Source: Synergistes sp.
GTDB lineage: Bacteria > Synergistota > Synergistia > Synergistales > Synergistaceae
Assembly (NCBI GenBank): GCA_017537925.1
Contig: JAFYJW010000019.1
Coordinates: 1 to 64,000, forward strand
DNA: 64,000 nucleotides
Direction of reading: 5' to 3'
Shown: piece after piece, positions 1-8,262 of the stretch
Position numbering within the stretch: the stretch's first letter is position 1
Layout of the letters: each line of letters begins with the position of its first letter
Made by a program: the position numbers and the translations under genes
Notes under the pieces: model-generated
Databases searched by the model: none
Told to the model about the DNA's origin: nothing
Seen by the model: only the letters and a program-made list of their open reading frames with translations

Positions 1-100
1 ATGTTTCGGTAAATTTTCCTTTTTCGCAATCAATCTGCGATCATTGAAAATATCAGTGTATAAGCGGCTCCGGACGTATGTTAGTCACTGCTTATGCGGT

Positions 101-129
101 TTGATTTTTGAAAATGTTTCTGTTATAAT
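101..129 (+). promoter_or_regulatory. sigma70-type promoter of the cobalamin-riboswitch transcript
   Basis: TTGATT at 101-106 and a perfect TATAAT at 124-129 are separated by 17 bases. It lies just upstream of the cobalamin riboswitch, so it is the likely start of the leader of the metal/peptide transport operon. A short inverted repeat, ATAAGC (60-65) and GCTTAT (90-95), lies immediately upstream and could be an operator or the end of the preceding unit. Confidence 0.75.
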
Positions 130-145
130 TCCGGCGTAACAGATA

Positions 146-330
146 TGAAACGCAGCAGGTGCCCTGTCAGCGCAGGGCATAAAAAGGAAGCGGGTGAGAA
201 TCCCGCGCGGAGCCGCCGCTGTATTTGGCGAGCCGAAGCCATTATGTCACTGGCCCTGTGGGCCGGGAAGACGGCCGAGGCGATGACCCATGAGCCAGAA
301 GACTTACCTGTGACGTCTGTATCCTCTCTC
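146..330 (+). promoter_or_regulatory. cobalamin (adenosylcobalamin-class) riboswitch
   Basis: The order of conserved blocks matches the cobalamin aptamer: AGGTGCCCT with its AGGGCAT partner, GGAAGCGGGTGAGAATCCC, the CCGCCGCTGTA box, GTCACTG, and the 3' block GAGCCAGAAGAC with ACCTG. A Rho-independent terminator follows about 45 bases downstream, consistent with transcriptional attenuation by B12. The next coding region is a nickel/peptide-type ABC importer, so the regulated cargo is probably a metal (cobalt or nickel) or metal chelate. That last step is inference. Confidence 0.9.
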
Positions 331-375
331 CACGGGCCTTGGAGCGGGTGATGATGTTGCATGTGATGTATAACG

Positions 376-420
376 GACCGCTGCCGCGTTTTTACGGCAG
401 CGGTCTTTATTTTTGTTTTT
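376..420 (+). terminator. Rho-independent terminator of the cobalamin riboswitch
   Basis: An 11-bp perfect stem (GACCGCTGCCG at 376-386 with CGGCAGCGGTC at 395-405) is followed by a T-rich run to 420. It sits between the cobalamin aptamer and a second structured leader, so the first riboswitch has its own termination point. Confidence 0.85.
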
Positions 421-493
421 AAGAAGCGTCCGCCGCTGCAGGCCGAAAACAGGCCGGCAAGGGCGGAAGAACATCACAATCGAATATCCGGTC

Positions 494-625
494 CTTCGCG
501 GCCGCTTAATAAGCGGCACGCGGAATGGGGGAGTACCCCGCGAGCAGGTCACTGTCGGGCCCGAAAGGCGCCTCAGTCAGATACGCGGCGGAGGACCGCA
601 CACTATTCCAGTGCAGTAGATGTGC
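494..625 (+). promoter_or_regulatory. unidentified structured leader (candidate second, possibly metal-sensing, riboswitch)
   Basis: The stretch between two terminators is rich in helices. CGGTCCT near 500 can pair with AGGACCG near 595. A perfect hairpin GCCGCTT-AAT-AAGCGGC lies inside it. GGAAT just before GGGGGAGTACC can pair with ATTCC near 608, and ACTG/CAGT encloses a GGGCCCGAAAGGCGCC element. The GGGGAGTA string with a closing stem recalls loop L1 of the yybP-ykoY (Mn2+) aptamer, but I cannot confirm membership. A terminator follows. It could also be a NiCo-type or undescribed element; a covariance-model search would decide. Confidence 0.4.
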
Positions 626-666
626 GAAAGAGCGGAAGAGACGAATCTTTTCTTTCCTGCATGCTG

Positions 667-701
667 CGCCCGGAACAGTGATTTCGGGCGTTTTTGTTTT
701 G
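667..701 (+). terminator. Rho-independent terminator before the ABC importer
   Basis: CGCCCG (667-672) pairs with CGGGCG (685-690) and is followed by TTTTTGTTTT. It lies 45 bases upstream of the binding-protein start. It looks like the expression platform of the second leader and makes read-through conditional. Confidence 0.8.
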
Positions 702-745
702 CGCTTCTTGAAAGGCATATATCAATACAGAGAAGGGGAAGAAAA

Positions 746-2332
746 ATGAAGAAGAACATGGTACTTATCATCGCGGTTTTGATAGTGGCTGCGATCGCGG
801 CTGTCTATATGACCGGCGGCAGTAAGAGCGGAGACAGCGGCAGTACGGCATCCGAAAAGACGCTTACTTTCGGCTGCCAGATGTACTCGGACGGAATGAT
901 ATGCCCGTGGGTCCAGACAAACTGCGCATGGAACGCCATGCGTTTCGGTGTTTCCGAATGCCTGTTCAAATTCGACGCAAATACGAACGTAGTGCCCTGG
1001 CTGGCTGAGTCTATCGAGAACAGCGACGACCACCGCACATGGACGATCAAGCTCAAAAGCGGCGTCAAGTTCTCAAACGGTAATGATGTGACAGCCACCA
1101 AGGTAAAATACGCACTGGATCATGTTCGAGAGCAGGGACCGAAAGGATCTTCAACGCCGCAGAATTTCCTGGAATTCGAAGCCGAAGTCACTGCGGATGA
1201 CGCCAACAACACAATTGTTATAAAAACAGTCACTCCTTACGTGAACCTGGCCGGAAACCTGGCTGACCCGGCGATGGCCATCGTGGATTATGAAAGCAGC
1301 ACAGATCCGGATCACGGACTGATAGGCACGGGCCCGTATATGGTGAAGGAATTCAATACGCAGGTCGGTTACGATATGGTAAAGAACCCCCATTACAGGG
1401 AAACGGTCCCATATGACAATGTCAAGATACTCTTCATGGGAGACGCTTCGGCAAAAGCCAACGCCCTCCTCTCAGGACAGATCGACATTGCCGAGAATAT
1501 CATGAGCGTCGCCGACCTGCAGAAGCTGAAGGATGACGCAAACTTCACCGTCGACATTGCAGCCGGCGTGCGCTGCGGCTTCAGCTGGATGAACTTCAAC
1601 GGCGTGCTTGCAAACGATACGCTGCGCAAGGCTATAGAGATGGCTGTCGACCGCGACGCCATCTGCCACTCCAACACGATCGGCGATCTCTATACGCCCG
1701 GATATTCCGTGCTGCCCAGCACGATGGGATACGGCTATGATACGCTGACCAACCCGTACAAATATGACCCCGAGGGAGCCATGAAGCTTCTTGACGAGGC
1801 CGGCATCGTTGATACCAACGGCAACGGAATACGCGAGCTGAACGGCAAGGATATCTATCTCCGCTACGTATCCTATGAGAACCGTCTGCTCAACGACTTC
1901 TCAGACGCCCACACACAGTATCTGAACAAGATAGGCATCGGAGTCAAGAGCGAGTACGGCTCGTCTGACGACCAGTGGAACAAGCTGGTAGCCGGAGAGT
2001 ACGACCTGAACAACAACAACTGGAACCACCTGATCGCCGGCGCCCCTACGACTTATCTCGGCAACTGGTGCAGCAAGAACAAAGCCAACTACTGCGGCTA
2101 CAAGAACGAAGAGTACGACGAGCTTTACGCAAAACTGGTCGACGAGCTTGACCCGGACGAACGCCTTGAGATACTAAAACGTCTGCAGCAGATTCTGATA
2201 GATGACGCGGCAGTTCTGGTGGACGGCTACTACAACAGCTGCATGGTCTACAACAATAAGAAAGTCGGCTACGCACATATCCTTCCGATGGACTACTACT
2301 GGCTCTCGGCGGAGATACGTCCCGCTGACTGA
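746..2332 (+). CDS. ABC transporter substrate-binding protein, family 5 (NikA/OppA/DppA type)
   Basis: This is a 528-residue solute-binding protein of the nickel/peptide family. The start at 746 follows AGAAGGGGA. The N-terminus has two Lys and then a hydrophobic helix (residues 6-25), but I see no Cys lipobox, so it may be held by an uncleaved anchor. The mature part has the family order: a 'LAESIENSDDHRTWTIKLKSG' type stretch (WTIKLKSGVKFSNG), LIGTGPYMVKE, and the C-terminal 'LQQILIDDAAVLVDGYY' segment. It heads a five-gene importer operon placed behind a cobalamin riboswitch, which suggests a metal or metal-chelate cargo (nickel or cobalt). Peptide is the alternative; the ligand cannot be read from sequence. 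The system is NikABCDE-like in order. Confidence 0.85.
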   Translation: MKKNMVLIIAVLIVAAIAAVYMTGGSKSGDSGSTASEKTLTFGCQMYSDGMICPWVQTNCAWNAMRFGVSECLFKFDANTNVVPWLAESIENSDDHRTWTIKLKSGVKFSNGNDVTATKVKYALDHVREQGPKGSSTPQNFLEFEAEVTADDANNTIVIKTVTPYVNLAGNLADPAMAIVDYESSTDPDHGLIGTGPYMVKEFNTQVGYDMVKNPHYRETVPYDNVKILFMGDASAKANALLSGQIDIAENIMSVADLQKLKDDANFTVDIAAGVRCGFSWMNFNGVLANDTLRKAIEMAVDRDAICHSNTIGDLYTPGYSVLPSTMGYGYDTLTNPYKYDPEGAMKLLDEAGIVDTNGNGIRELNGKDIYLRYVSYENRLLNDFSDAHTQYLNKIGIGVKSEYGSSDDQWNKLVAGEYDLNNNNWNHLIAGAPTTYLGNWCSKNKANYCGYKNEEYDELYAKLVDELDPDERLEILKRLQQILIDDAAVLVDGYYNSCMVYNNKKVGYAHILPMDYYWLSAEIRPAD

Positions 2333-2448
2333 TATTTGATTTTTACAGCGCACCAAACCCTCTCAACGGCACGGAAGCGAGGCGGATCTTTCCTCCTCGC
2401 ATTCCGTGTATTATCTGTGCACTGTTTCGACAGAAAGGAGAGCACGGA

Positions 2449-3387
2449 TTGAACAAGAAACAGCTCGTTTCCAGACTGCTTCAGATGCTGATCGTGCTTA
2501 TAGGCATCAGCTTTCTGACTTTCCTGCTTACTTATCTATCTCCGGGAGACCCTGTGCGGAACATGTATACCTCGGCCGGCATAATGCCTACCGAGGAACT
2601 GGTACAGGCCACCCGCAGGGAGATGGGATTGAATGATCCGTTCATTACCCAGTATTTCCGCTGGGTCGGCAACTGCCTGCGCGGAGATTTCGGCAAGTCA
2701 TACTCCCTGAACAAACCTGTCGTCCAGCTTCTCTCAGCGCGCCTATGGCCCACGCTGAAGCTGACGCTCATGTCGATGATACTGATGCTGGCGGTATCTG
2801 TTCCGCTTGGCGTGTTGTCCGCCGTTTACCGCAACAAACCTATAGACTACCTGGTAAGAGGCATAACCTTCTTTGGCGTTTCCATCCCCAACTTCTGGGT
2901 CGGCCTGATGCTTATTCTCTTTTTCTGCGTCAAGCTAAGGCTGCTGCCGGTGGTCTCTTCGGGCGGCACCTTCAAAGACCTTATCCTGCCTGCGGTCACT
3001 CTGGCCATAGCCATGTCGGCCAAATACACCAGGCAGGTGCGCACCGCGGTGCTTGAGGAGCTGAGCTCGGACTATGTGGTGGGAGCCAGGGCCCGCGGCG
3101 TCAAGGAAAGCAAGATCCTCTGGGGCAACGTATTCCCCAATTCGCTTCTGCCGCTCATCACGATGCTGGGGCTCTCGATAGGGTCGCTGCTCGGCGGCAC
3201 CAGCGTAGTCGAGGTCATCTTCTCCTATCCGGGACTCGGCAATCTTGCGGTGAACGCGATAACGTCGGCGGACTATTTTCTCGTCCAGGGCTATGTGCTG
3301 TGGGTATCGGTCATTTATATGTTCGTCAACCTGCTGGTCGACATTTCATATAACTATGTCGATCCCCGCATGAGACTAAGGCGGTGA
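2449..3387 (+). CDS. ABC transporter permease, NikB/DppB type
   Basis: A 312-residue inner-membrane permease, first of the pair that forms the importer channel. TTG is the likely start, because AAAGGAG lies 8 bases upstream. The N-terminus has the family opening (a helix then SPGDPVRNMY), the middle holds several helices, and the conserved EAA-type loop ARARGVKESKILWGNVFPN lies near residue 220. The C-terminus ends in NYVDPRMRLRR, typical of DppB/NikB. It is 116 bases after the binding-protein gene and 4 bases before the second permease. Confidence 0.88.
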   Translation: MNKKQLVSRLLQMLIVLIGISFLTFLLTYLSPGDPVRNMYTSAGIMPTEELVQATRREMGLNDPFITQYFRWVGNCLRGDFGKSYSLNKPVVQLLSARLWPTLKLTLMSMILMLAVSVPLGVLSAVYRNKPIDYLVRGITFFGVSIPNFWVGLMLILFFCVKLRLLPVVSSGGTFKDLILPAVTLAIAMSAKYTRQVRTAVLEELSSDYVVGARARGVKESKILWGNVFPNSLLPLITMLGLSIGSLLGGTSVVEVIFSYPGLGNLAVNAITSADYFLVQGYVLWVSVIYMFVNLLVDISYNYVDPRMRLRR

Positions 3388-3391
3388 CGTC

Positions 3392-4222
3392 ATGGAAAAG
3401 AAAAAGAGCAAATTCCTGAGCAACAGGGGCTTTATGCTCTTTGCCTTCCTTGCTCTGCTTATCGTTGTCATCTCCATATGCGCTCCGATCGTCTGCGGTG
3501 GCGTGAGCCCCGTGACAGGAGAACTTTCAGAGGCCATAAAGGCGCCCTGCGCGGGACACCCCTGCGGCACGGATAAAATGGGACGTGATATATTCGCCAG
3601 GGTCATATACGGCTCGCGCACATCGCTGCTCTCGACATTCTCACTGGTGCTCACGATATTTGTCGTGGGGACATTTCTCGGCATCCTGGCAGGCTATTTC
3701 GGCGGCGTGGTCGATGCGGTGATAATGCGCATCGCCGATATGATGATAGCTTTCCCGGGCCTGGTGCTTGCCATTGCGGTCGCGGGACTTTTAGGCGCCA
3801 GCACTAAAAACGCCATCATTGCTATTGCGATAGTCAGCTGGCCGAAATACGCCAGGCTGGCGAGGAGCCTGGTCATGAAGATAAGGCACACTGACTTTGT
3901 GGCCGCGGCCATGGTCACTGGCTCCAAAACGCCTTATATGCTCTGGAAGTACATGCTGCCAAATACCATCACTACACTGGTCATAACGGCAGCCACGGAC
4001 ATAGGCTCAATGATGATGGAGTTAGCGGCCCTCTCCTTCCTCGGCTTCGGCGCCCAGCCTCCTACGCCGGAATGGGGCTCCATGCTGAACGAAGGGCGCA
4101 ACTTTATACAGTCGGCTCCGTGGATGATGATCTATCCCGGTCTTGCGATATTCATCACCGTCGTGATCTTCAATATGCTGGGGGACAACCTCAGAGATAT
4201 TCTGGATCCGAAGACGGAGTAA
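3392..4222 (+). CDS. ABC transporter permease, NikC/DppC type
   Basis: A 276-residue permease partnering the preceding gene. It has an N-terminal helix, then the conserved DppC/NikC segment 'HPCGTDKMGRDIFARVIYGS' (residues about 53-72), and a cytoplasmic EAA loop around VTGSKTPYMLWKYMLPN. It ends in NMLGDNLRDILDPKTE, the classic family C-terminus. The gene starts 4 bases after the previous stop, so the two are likely translationally coupled. Confidence 0.9.
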   Translation: MEKKKSKFLSNRGFMLFAFLALLIVVISICAPIVCGGVSPVTGELSEAIKAPCAGHPCGTDKMGRDIFARVIYGSRTSLLSTFSLVLTIFVVGTFLGILAGYFGGVVDAVIMRIADMMIAFPGLVLAIAVAGLLGASTKNAIIAIAIVSWPKYARLARSLVMKIRHTDFVAAAMVTGSKTPYMLWKYMLPNTITTLVITAATDIGSMMMELAALSFLGFGAQPPTPEWGSMLNEGRNFIQSAPWMMIYPGLAIFITVVIFNMLGDNLRDILDPKTE

Positions 4223-4235
4223 GGGGGAAGCAGCA

Positions 4236-5024
4236 GTGGCATTACTTGAGATTCGCCATTTGGATATTTCCTACGGAAGCCGCGTAACAGTAAGTGATTT
4301 CAACCTGACTTTGGAAAAAGGAAGAATCTGCTCCATAGTCGGCGAGAGCGGCAGCGGCAAGACCACTGTTATCAGGGCCGTGCTCGGCCTGATCGCCGGC
4401 GGAGGAAAGGTAACTGCCGGAGATATAACTTATGAAGGACGCAGCCTGCTCTCCCTTACCGATAAGGAATGGCGGGATCTGCGCGGGCATGACATCTCCA
4501 TGATATTTCAGGATTCCGGCGCCATGATGAACCAGACCCGTAAGATCGGCGGCAGCTATGTCGAATATATCCGCACGCATGAGGCTGTCGGCTCCGGCGA
4601 AGCATGGGAAAAAGGTACGGAGATGCTTGGACGCATGCGCCTGCCGGATCCTGACCGCATCATGCGCTCATATCCATTCCAGCTTTCCGGCGGCCAGAGA
4701 CAGCGCGTGGGCATCGCGATGGGCATGACATACCAGCCGCGGCTCCTGCTCGCTGACGAGCCGACCAGCGCGCTGGACGTCACGACACAGGCGCAGATCG
4801 TGCGCCAGATGATGGAGCTGCGGGACGAATACGGCACCAGCATCATAATAGTCACCCACGACCTTGGCGTCGCCTCCTATATGGCGGACTATATAGTGGT
4901 CATGAAAGACGGAAAGATCGAAGACCAGGGCAGCCGCAGCCATATACTGAACGAATCCGTCAACGCCTATACCAGAAAGCTGCTGAATGCCGTTCCTTCT
5001 CTGGGAGGTAAACGCTATGTTTGA
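4236..5024 (+). CDS. ABC transporter ATP-binding protein, NikD/DppD type
   Basis: A 262-residue cytoplasmic ATPase. GTG start at 4236 with AGGGGGA upstream. Walker A GESGSGKTT (near residue 35), signature LSGGQRQRVG, Walker B LLLADEPTSALD and the switch histidine in VTHDLGV are all present. It is the first of two ATPases of the importer and overlaps the second by 8 bases. It lacks the long C-terminal oligopeptide/nickel extension, having only a short tail. Confidence 0.9.
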   Translation: MALLEIRHLDISYGSRVTVSDFNLTLEKGRICSIVGESGSGKTTVIRAVLGLIAGGGKVTAGDITYEGRSLLSLTDKEWRDLRGHDISMIFQDSGAMMNQTRKIGGSYVEYIRTHEAVGSGEAWEKGTEMLGRMRLPDPDRIMRSYPFQLSGGQRQRVGIAMGMTYQPRLLLADEPTSALDVTTQAQIVRQMMELRDEYGTSIIIVTHDLGVASYMADYIVVMKDGKIEDQGSRSHILNESVNAYTRKLLNAVPSLGGKRYV

Positions 5025-5817
5025 CGAAAAGGATCTGATACTCGAAGCAAAACACGTCACCAGGCGCTTCCCGGCCGCCGGAGGCAGAGAACTGCTGGCC
5101 TGCTGCGACGTCAACCTGAAAATGTATCACGGAAAGACCTTGGGCCTCGTCGGAGAATCGGGCTGCGGCAAAAGTACATTCATGCGCTTCCTGGTCGGAC
5201 TGGACAGGCCGAGCGAAGGCGAGATAATCTTCCGCGGCAGGGATATCACCAAACTAAGGGGCAGGGATGCCTGGGAGAACCATCAGTATATTCAGATGGT
5301 ATTTCAGGATCCATCCACCTCCTTCAATCCCAAGATGAAGATCAGGGATATAGTATGCGAGCCGCTGCTTAACTTTGGGCGCATCAAACGTTCCGAGAAG
5401 GACGCCAAAGCGCGTCAGCTGCTGGCAATGGTAGAGCTGCCTGGAGACTTCGCCGACCGCTTCCCTCACAATATGTCCGGCGGGCAGCGTCAGCGCGTTG
5501 CGATAGCACGAGCTCTGGCGCTCGAGCCCGAGGTAATAGTGATGGACGAAGCGACGAGCGCTCTGGACGTGTCGGTGCAGGAAACGATAATCGAGCTGAT
5601 AACCCGTCTGCAGCGCGAGAAGAGCATAACGATAGGCTTCATATGCCACAATCTGGGGCTTGTACAGTCCTTCTCACATCAGATCGCCGTCATGTACCTC
5701 GGTAATATAGTTGAAGTGATGCCCGGCGAGAACATGGCGGGTATCTGCTGCCACCCCTATTCAAGGGCTCTGCTGGACGCTGTTTCGATACAAAGATGGA
5801 CTTCTCAAAGAAAATAG
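5017..5817 (+). CDS. ABC transporter ATP-binding protein, NikE/DppF type, prematurely ended by a frameshift
   Basis: Second ATPase of the importer. ATG at 5017 is preferred because GGGAGGT precedes it; it overlaps the upstream stop by 8 bases. Walker A GESGCGKST, signature MSGGQRQRVAIARAL and Walker B EVIVMDEATSALD are intact. The frame closes at 5817 right after 'HPYSRALLDAVSI', where family members continue into a C-terminal nickel/peptide domain. That domain is present in the -1 frame (see 5796-5978). A one-base loss near 5790-5797 explains this. The ATPase core would remain, so the product may be partly functional, or the break may be a sequencing error. Confidence 0.85.
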   Translation: MFDEKDLILEAKHVTRRFPAAGGRELLACCDVNLKMYHGKTLGLVGESGCGKSTFMRFLVGLDRPSEGEIIFRGRDITKLRGRDAWENHQYIQMVFQDPSTSFNPKMKIRDIVCEPLLNFGRIKRSEKDAKARQLLAMVELPGDFADRFPHNMSGGQRQRVAIARALALEPEVIVMDEATSALDVSVQETIIELITRLQREKSITIGFICHNLGLVQSFSHQIAVMYLGNIVEVMPGENMAGICCHPYSRALLDAVSIQRWTSQRK

Positions 5818-5978
5818 AGCCTATAAAGGGCGAAACTCCGAGTCCTCTGGACGCTCCTCCCGGCTGTCCCTTCCAGGATCGCTGCAGCCGCTGCATGGCG
5901 GTCTGCAGGGAGAAAAAGCCGCTCCTGCGCGGGATAGAAGAGGGGCACGAAGTGGCCTGTCATCTCTTTGGGAAATAA
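5796..5978 (+). pseudogene. detached C-terminal oligopeptide/nickel transporter domain of the NikE-like ATPase
   Basis: This frame encodes the domain expected at the end of the preceding ATPase: ETPSPLDAPPGCPFQDRCS, then further cysteines (MAVCREKK) and EVACHLFGK. The Cys pattern (C..C..C..C) is the hallmark of the family's C-terminal 'oligo_HPY' region. It overlaps the truncated ATPase by 22 bases in another frame. No ribosome binding site precedes its first ATG. I read it as the 3' part of the same gene, displaced by a single-base indel. Confidence 0.8.
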
Positions 5979-6032
5979 AATATCCGGCCCCGCAGTCACG
6001 CGGGTATGAATGGAGAGAAAGGAAGAACGAAC

Positions 6033-6251
6033 GTGAAAAAGAGCTATAAGATCGAAGTGGACTGCGCCAACTGCGCGAACAACATGGAAGAAGCAGCTAA
6101 AAAGACTCCCGGCGTGAAGGACTGCAGCGTAAGTTTCATGACACTGAAGATGAAAGTCGAATTCGAGGATGGCGCAGACGCGGACGCAGTCATGAAGCAG
6201 GTCCGTGCGAACTGCAAAAAGGTAGAGGACGACTGCGAGATATTCCTGTAG
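6033..6251 (+). CDS. stand-alone heavy-metal-associated (HMA) domain protein, metallochaperone-like
   Basis: A 72-residue protein consisting of one HMA ferredoxin-like fold. The start chosen is GTG at 6033, since AGAAAGGAAG lies just upstream; an in-frame ATG at 6006 would add nine residues. The metal-binding CxxC motif sits in DCANCANNM near residue 11, the form seen in Zn/Cd ATPase metal-binding domains. The P1B ATPase about 100 bases downstream lacks its own N-terminal HMA domain, so this small protein probably supplies metal to it. Further Cys residues lie near the C-terminus (CKKVEDDCEIF). Confidence 0.85.
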   Translation: MKKSYKIEVDCANCANNMEEAAKKTPGVKDCSVSFMTLKMKVEFEDGADADAVMKQVRANCKKVEDDCEIFL

Positions 6252-6259
6252 AAAACAAT

Positions 6260-6296
6260 ATGAAAGTCCGGTGCGGACGGCGTGCCGGACTTTCAT
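6260..6296 (+). repeat. 12-bp perfect inverted repeat between HMA gene and P1B ATPase
   Basis: ATGAAAGTCCGG (6260-6271) is the exact reverse complement of CCGGACTTTCAT (6285-6296), with a 13-base loop. There is no T-run after it, so it is more likely an RNA stability or attenuation hairpin, or a dyad operator for a metal sensor, than a full terminator. Confidence 0.7.
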
Positions 6297-6348
6297 AAGA
6301 TGAGCGCGGTCTTTCGCCGCTCTGTCTGTGACCGGAAGGAACTGAAAT

Positions 6349-8262
6349 ATGAATAAAAAACAAAAGCTCCTGCTATGGCGCATTATTGCCGCGTCTGTCT
6401 TTTTTGTGCCGCTTTATCTGATTTCCGAAGGATTTGTAAAGACGGATCTGCCCTCGTGGGGGCTCGTGATACTCTTTCTGATTCCCTATCTGCTTGTCGG
6501 CTATGATATAGTGCGCAAGGCGCTCCTGGGCATAAAAAACGGACAGCTGTTCGACGAGAACTTCCTGATGACTGTGGCTACCGCCGGCGCTATCGCTCTT
6601 GGCGAATACGGCGAGGGCGTGGCCGTAATGCTGCTCTATCAGATCGGAGAGCTCTTCCAGAGCTGCGCCGTCGGCAAGAGCCGCCGCAGCATAACGGAGC
6701 TTATGGACATCCGCCCAGACTATGCCAACATAGAGGAGGACGGAGTGCTGACCCGCGTCGATCCGGACGAAGTGGAGACGGGCAGCATCATAGTCGTGCA
6801 GCCGGGGGAGAAGGTGCCTCTTGACGGCGTCGTCGTGGAAGGTACTTCCAGCCTCAACACCAGCGCGCTTACCGGCGAGAGTCTGCCGCGCCCCGTTGAG
6901 GAGGGAAGCGACGTGCTCTCCGGCAGCATCAACATGTCCGGCATACTGAAGATTCGCACTACCGCGGAGTTTGAAGAATCCACCGCCTCAAAGATAATGG
7001 ATCTTGTCGAGAATGCCGCTTCCAGAAAATCTCTGTCCGAAAACTTCATATCAAAATTTGCACGTTACTATACCCCTGCAGTCTGCTGCGCTGCTCTGGC
7101 ACTTGCCGTCCTGCCGCCGCTTTTTATAATGCAGACGGGTACAGGCGCCGGGCACTACGGCAGCACGGGTTCCATATGGAGCGACTGGATACTGAGAGCC
7201 TGCACATTGCTGGTCATAAGCTGTCCCTGCGCGGTCGTGATAAGCATCCCGCTGAGCTTTTTTTCGGGACTCGGCGGAGCCAGCAGCCATGGGATACTTA
7301 TCAAGGGCTCCAACTATCTTGAAACGCTCTCTAAAGTGAAGATAGTAGCTTTCGACAAGACCGGCACTATCACGAAGGGAAACTTCGCAGTAACTGCCGT
7401 GCACCGCAGCCCAATAGACGAAAAGAAGCTTCTGGAGTACGCGGCGCATGTTGAGGGCTTTTCGTCACATCCGATAGCCGGGAGCATAAGGGAAGCCTAC
7501 GGCAAGCATATCGACCGAAGCCGCGTAAGCGGCCTTGAGGAGATAAGCGGACACGGCGTCACAGCAAAAGTTGACGGCGTAAGCGTAGCAATAGGCAACG
7601 ACAAGCTGATGGACCGCCTTTCCGTATCCTTCGAGCCATGCGACGAGCATGTCGGCACCGTGCTTCACGTTGCCGTTGACGGGGCCTACTGCGGCCACAT
7701 CGTCGTATCGGACGAGATAAAGGAGACTTCAGCAGCGGCAATGGAGGCGCTTAAGAAGGCCGGCGTGGAAAAGACAGTGATGCTGACCGGAGACGCTGAA
7801 CCTGTCGCGAAAAAAGTCGCAGCGGAGGTCGGCATCAGCGAATACCGAGCAAGGCTCCTGCCTGCGGATAAGGTCTCCTGCGTCGAGGATCTGCTTAAAG
7901 AGTGCACCGGCGGCCGCCGCCTTGCCTTCGTAGGCGACGGCATCAACGACGCGCCGGTACTTTCGCGGGCGGACGTCGGCATCGCTATGGGAGCTCTGGG
8001 CTCCGATGCCGCGATAGAGGCTGCGGACGTAGTGCTGATGGATGACGATCCGATGAAGATCGCCAAGGCTATCCGCATCTCGCGCAAATGCCTTGGCATA
8101 GTGAAGCAGAATATAGTCTTTGCTCTCGGAGTAAAGCTTCTCTGCCTGCTGCTGGCTGCGCTGGGCCTTGCGAACATGTGGGCCGCTATCATAGCCGACG
8201 TCGGCGTTATGATACTTGCGGTCTTAAACGCGATTCGCTGCCTTTTCGTAAAAGACTTATGA
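6349..8262 (+). CDS. P1B-type heavy-metal translocating ATPase (Zn2+/Cd2+/Pb2+ class likely)
   Basis: A 637-residue metal pump. Present in order: N-terminal helices without an HMA domain, the actuator loop with TGESLP (near residue 180), the transmembrane CPC metal site in SCPCAVVIS, the phosphorylation motif DKTGTITKG, an HP motif (SSHPIA) in the N-domain, and GDGINDAPVLSRADVGIAMG. The last helix has ADVGVMILAVLNAIRCL, where an Asp in this position is typical of the P1B-2 (ZntA/CadA) group. The small HMA protein upstream looks like its separated metal-binding domain. It overlaps the MATE gene by 4 bases (ATGA). Confidence 0.92.
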   Translation: MNKKQKLLLWRIIAASVFFVPLYLISEGFVKTDLPSWGLVILFLIPYLLVGYDIVRKALLGIKNGQLFDENFLMTVATAGAIALGEYGEGVAVMLLYQIGELFQSCAVGKSRRSITELMDIRPDYANIEEDGVLTRVDPDEVETGSIIVVQPGEKVPLDGVVVEGTSSLNTSALTGESLPRPVEEGSDVLSGSINMSGILKIRTTAEFEESTASKIMDLVENAASRKSLSENFISKFARYYTPAVCCAALALAVLPPLFIMQTGTGAGHYGSTGSIWSDWILRACTLLVISCPCAVVISIPLSFFSGLGGASSHGILIKGSNYLETLSKVKIVAFDKTGTITKGNFAVTAVHRSPIDEKKLLEYAAHVEGFSSHPIAGSIREAYGKHIDRSRVSGLEEISGHGVTAKVDGVSVAIGNDKLMDRLSVSFEPCDEHVGTVLHVAVDGAYCGHIVVSDEIKETSAAAMEALKKAGVEKTVMLTGDAEPVAKKVAAEVGISEYRARLLPADKVSCVEDLLKECTGGRRLAFVGDGINDAPVLSRADVGIAMGALGSDAAIEAADVVLMDDDPMKIAKAIRISRKCLGIVKQNIVFALGVKLLCLLLAALGLANMWAAIIADVGVMILAVLNAIRCLFVKDL

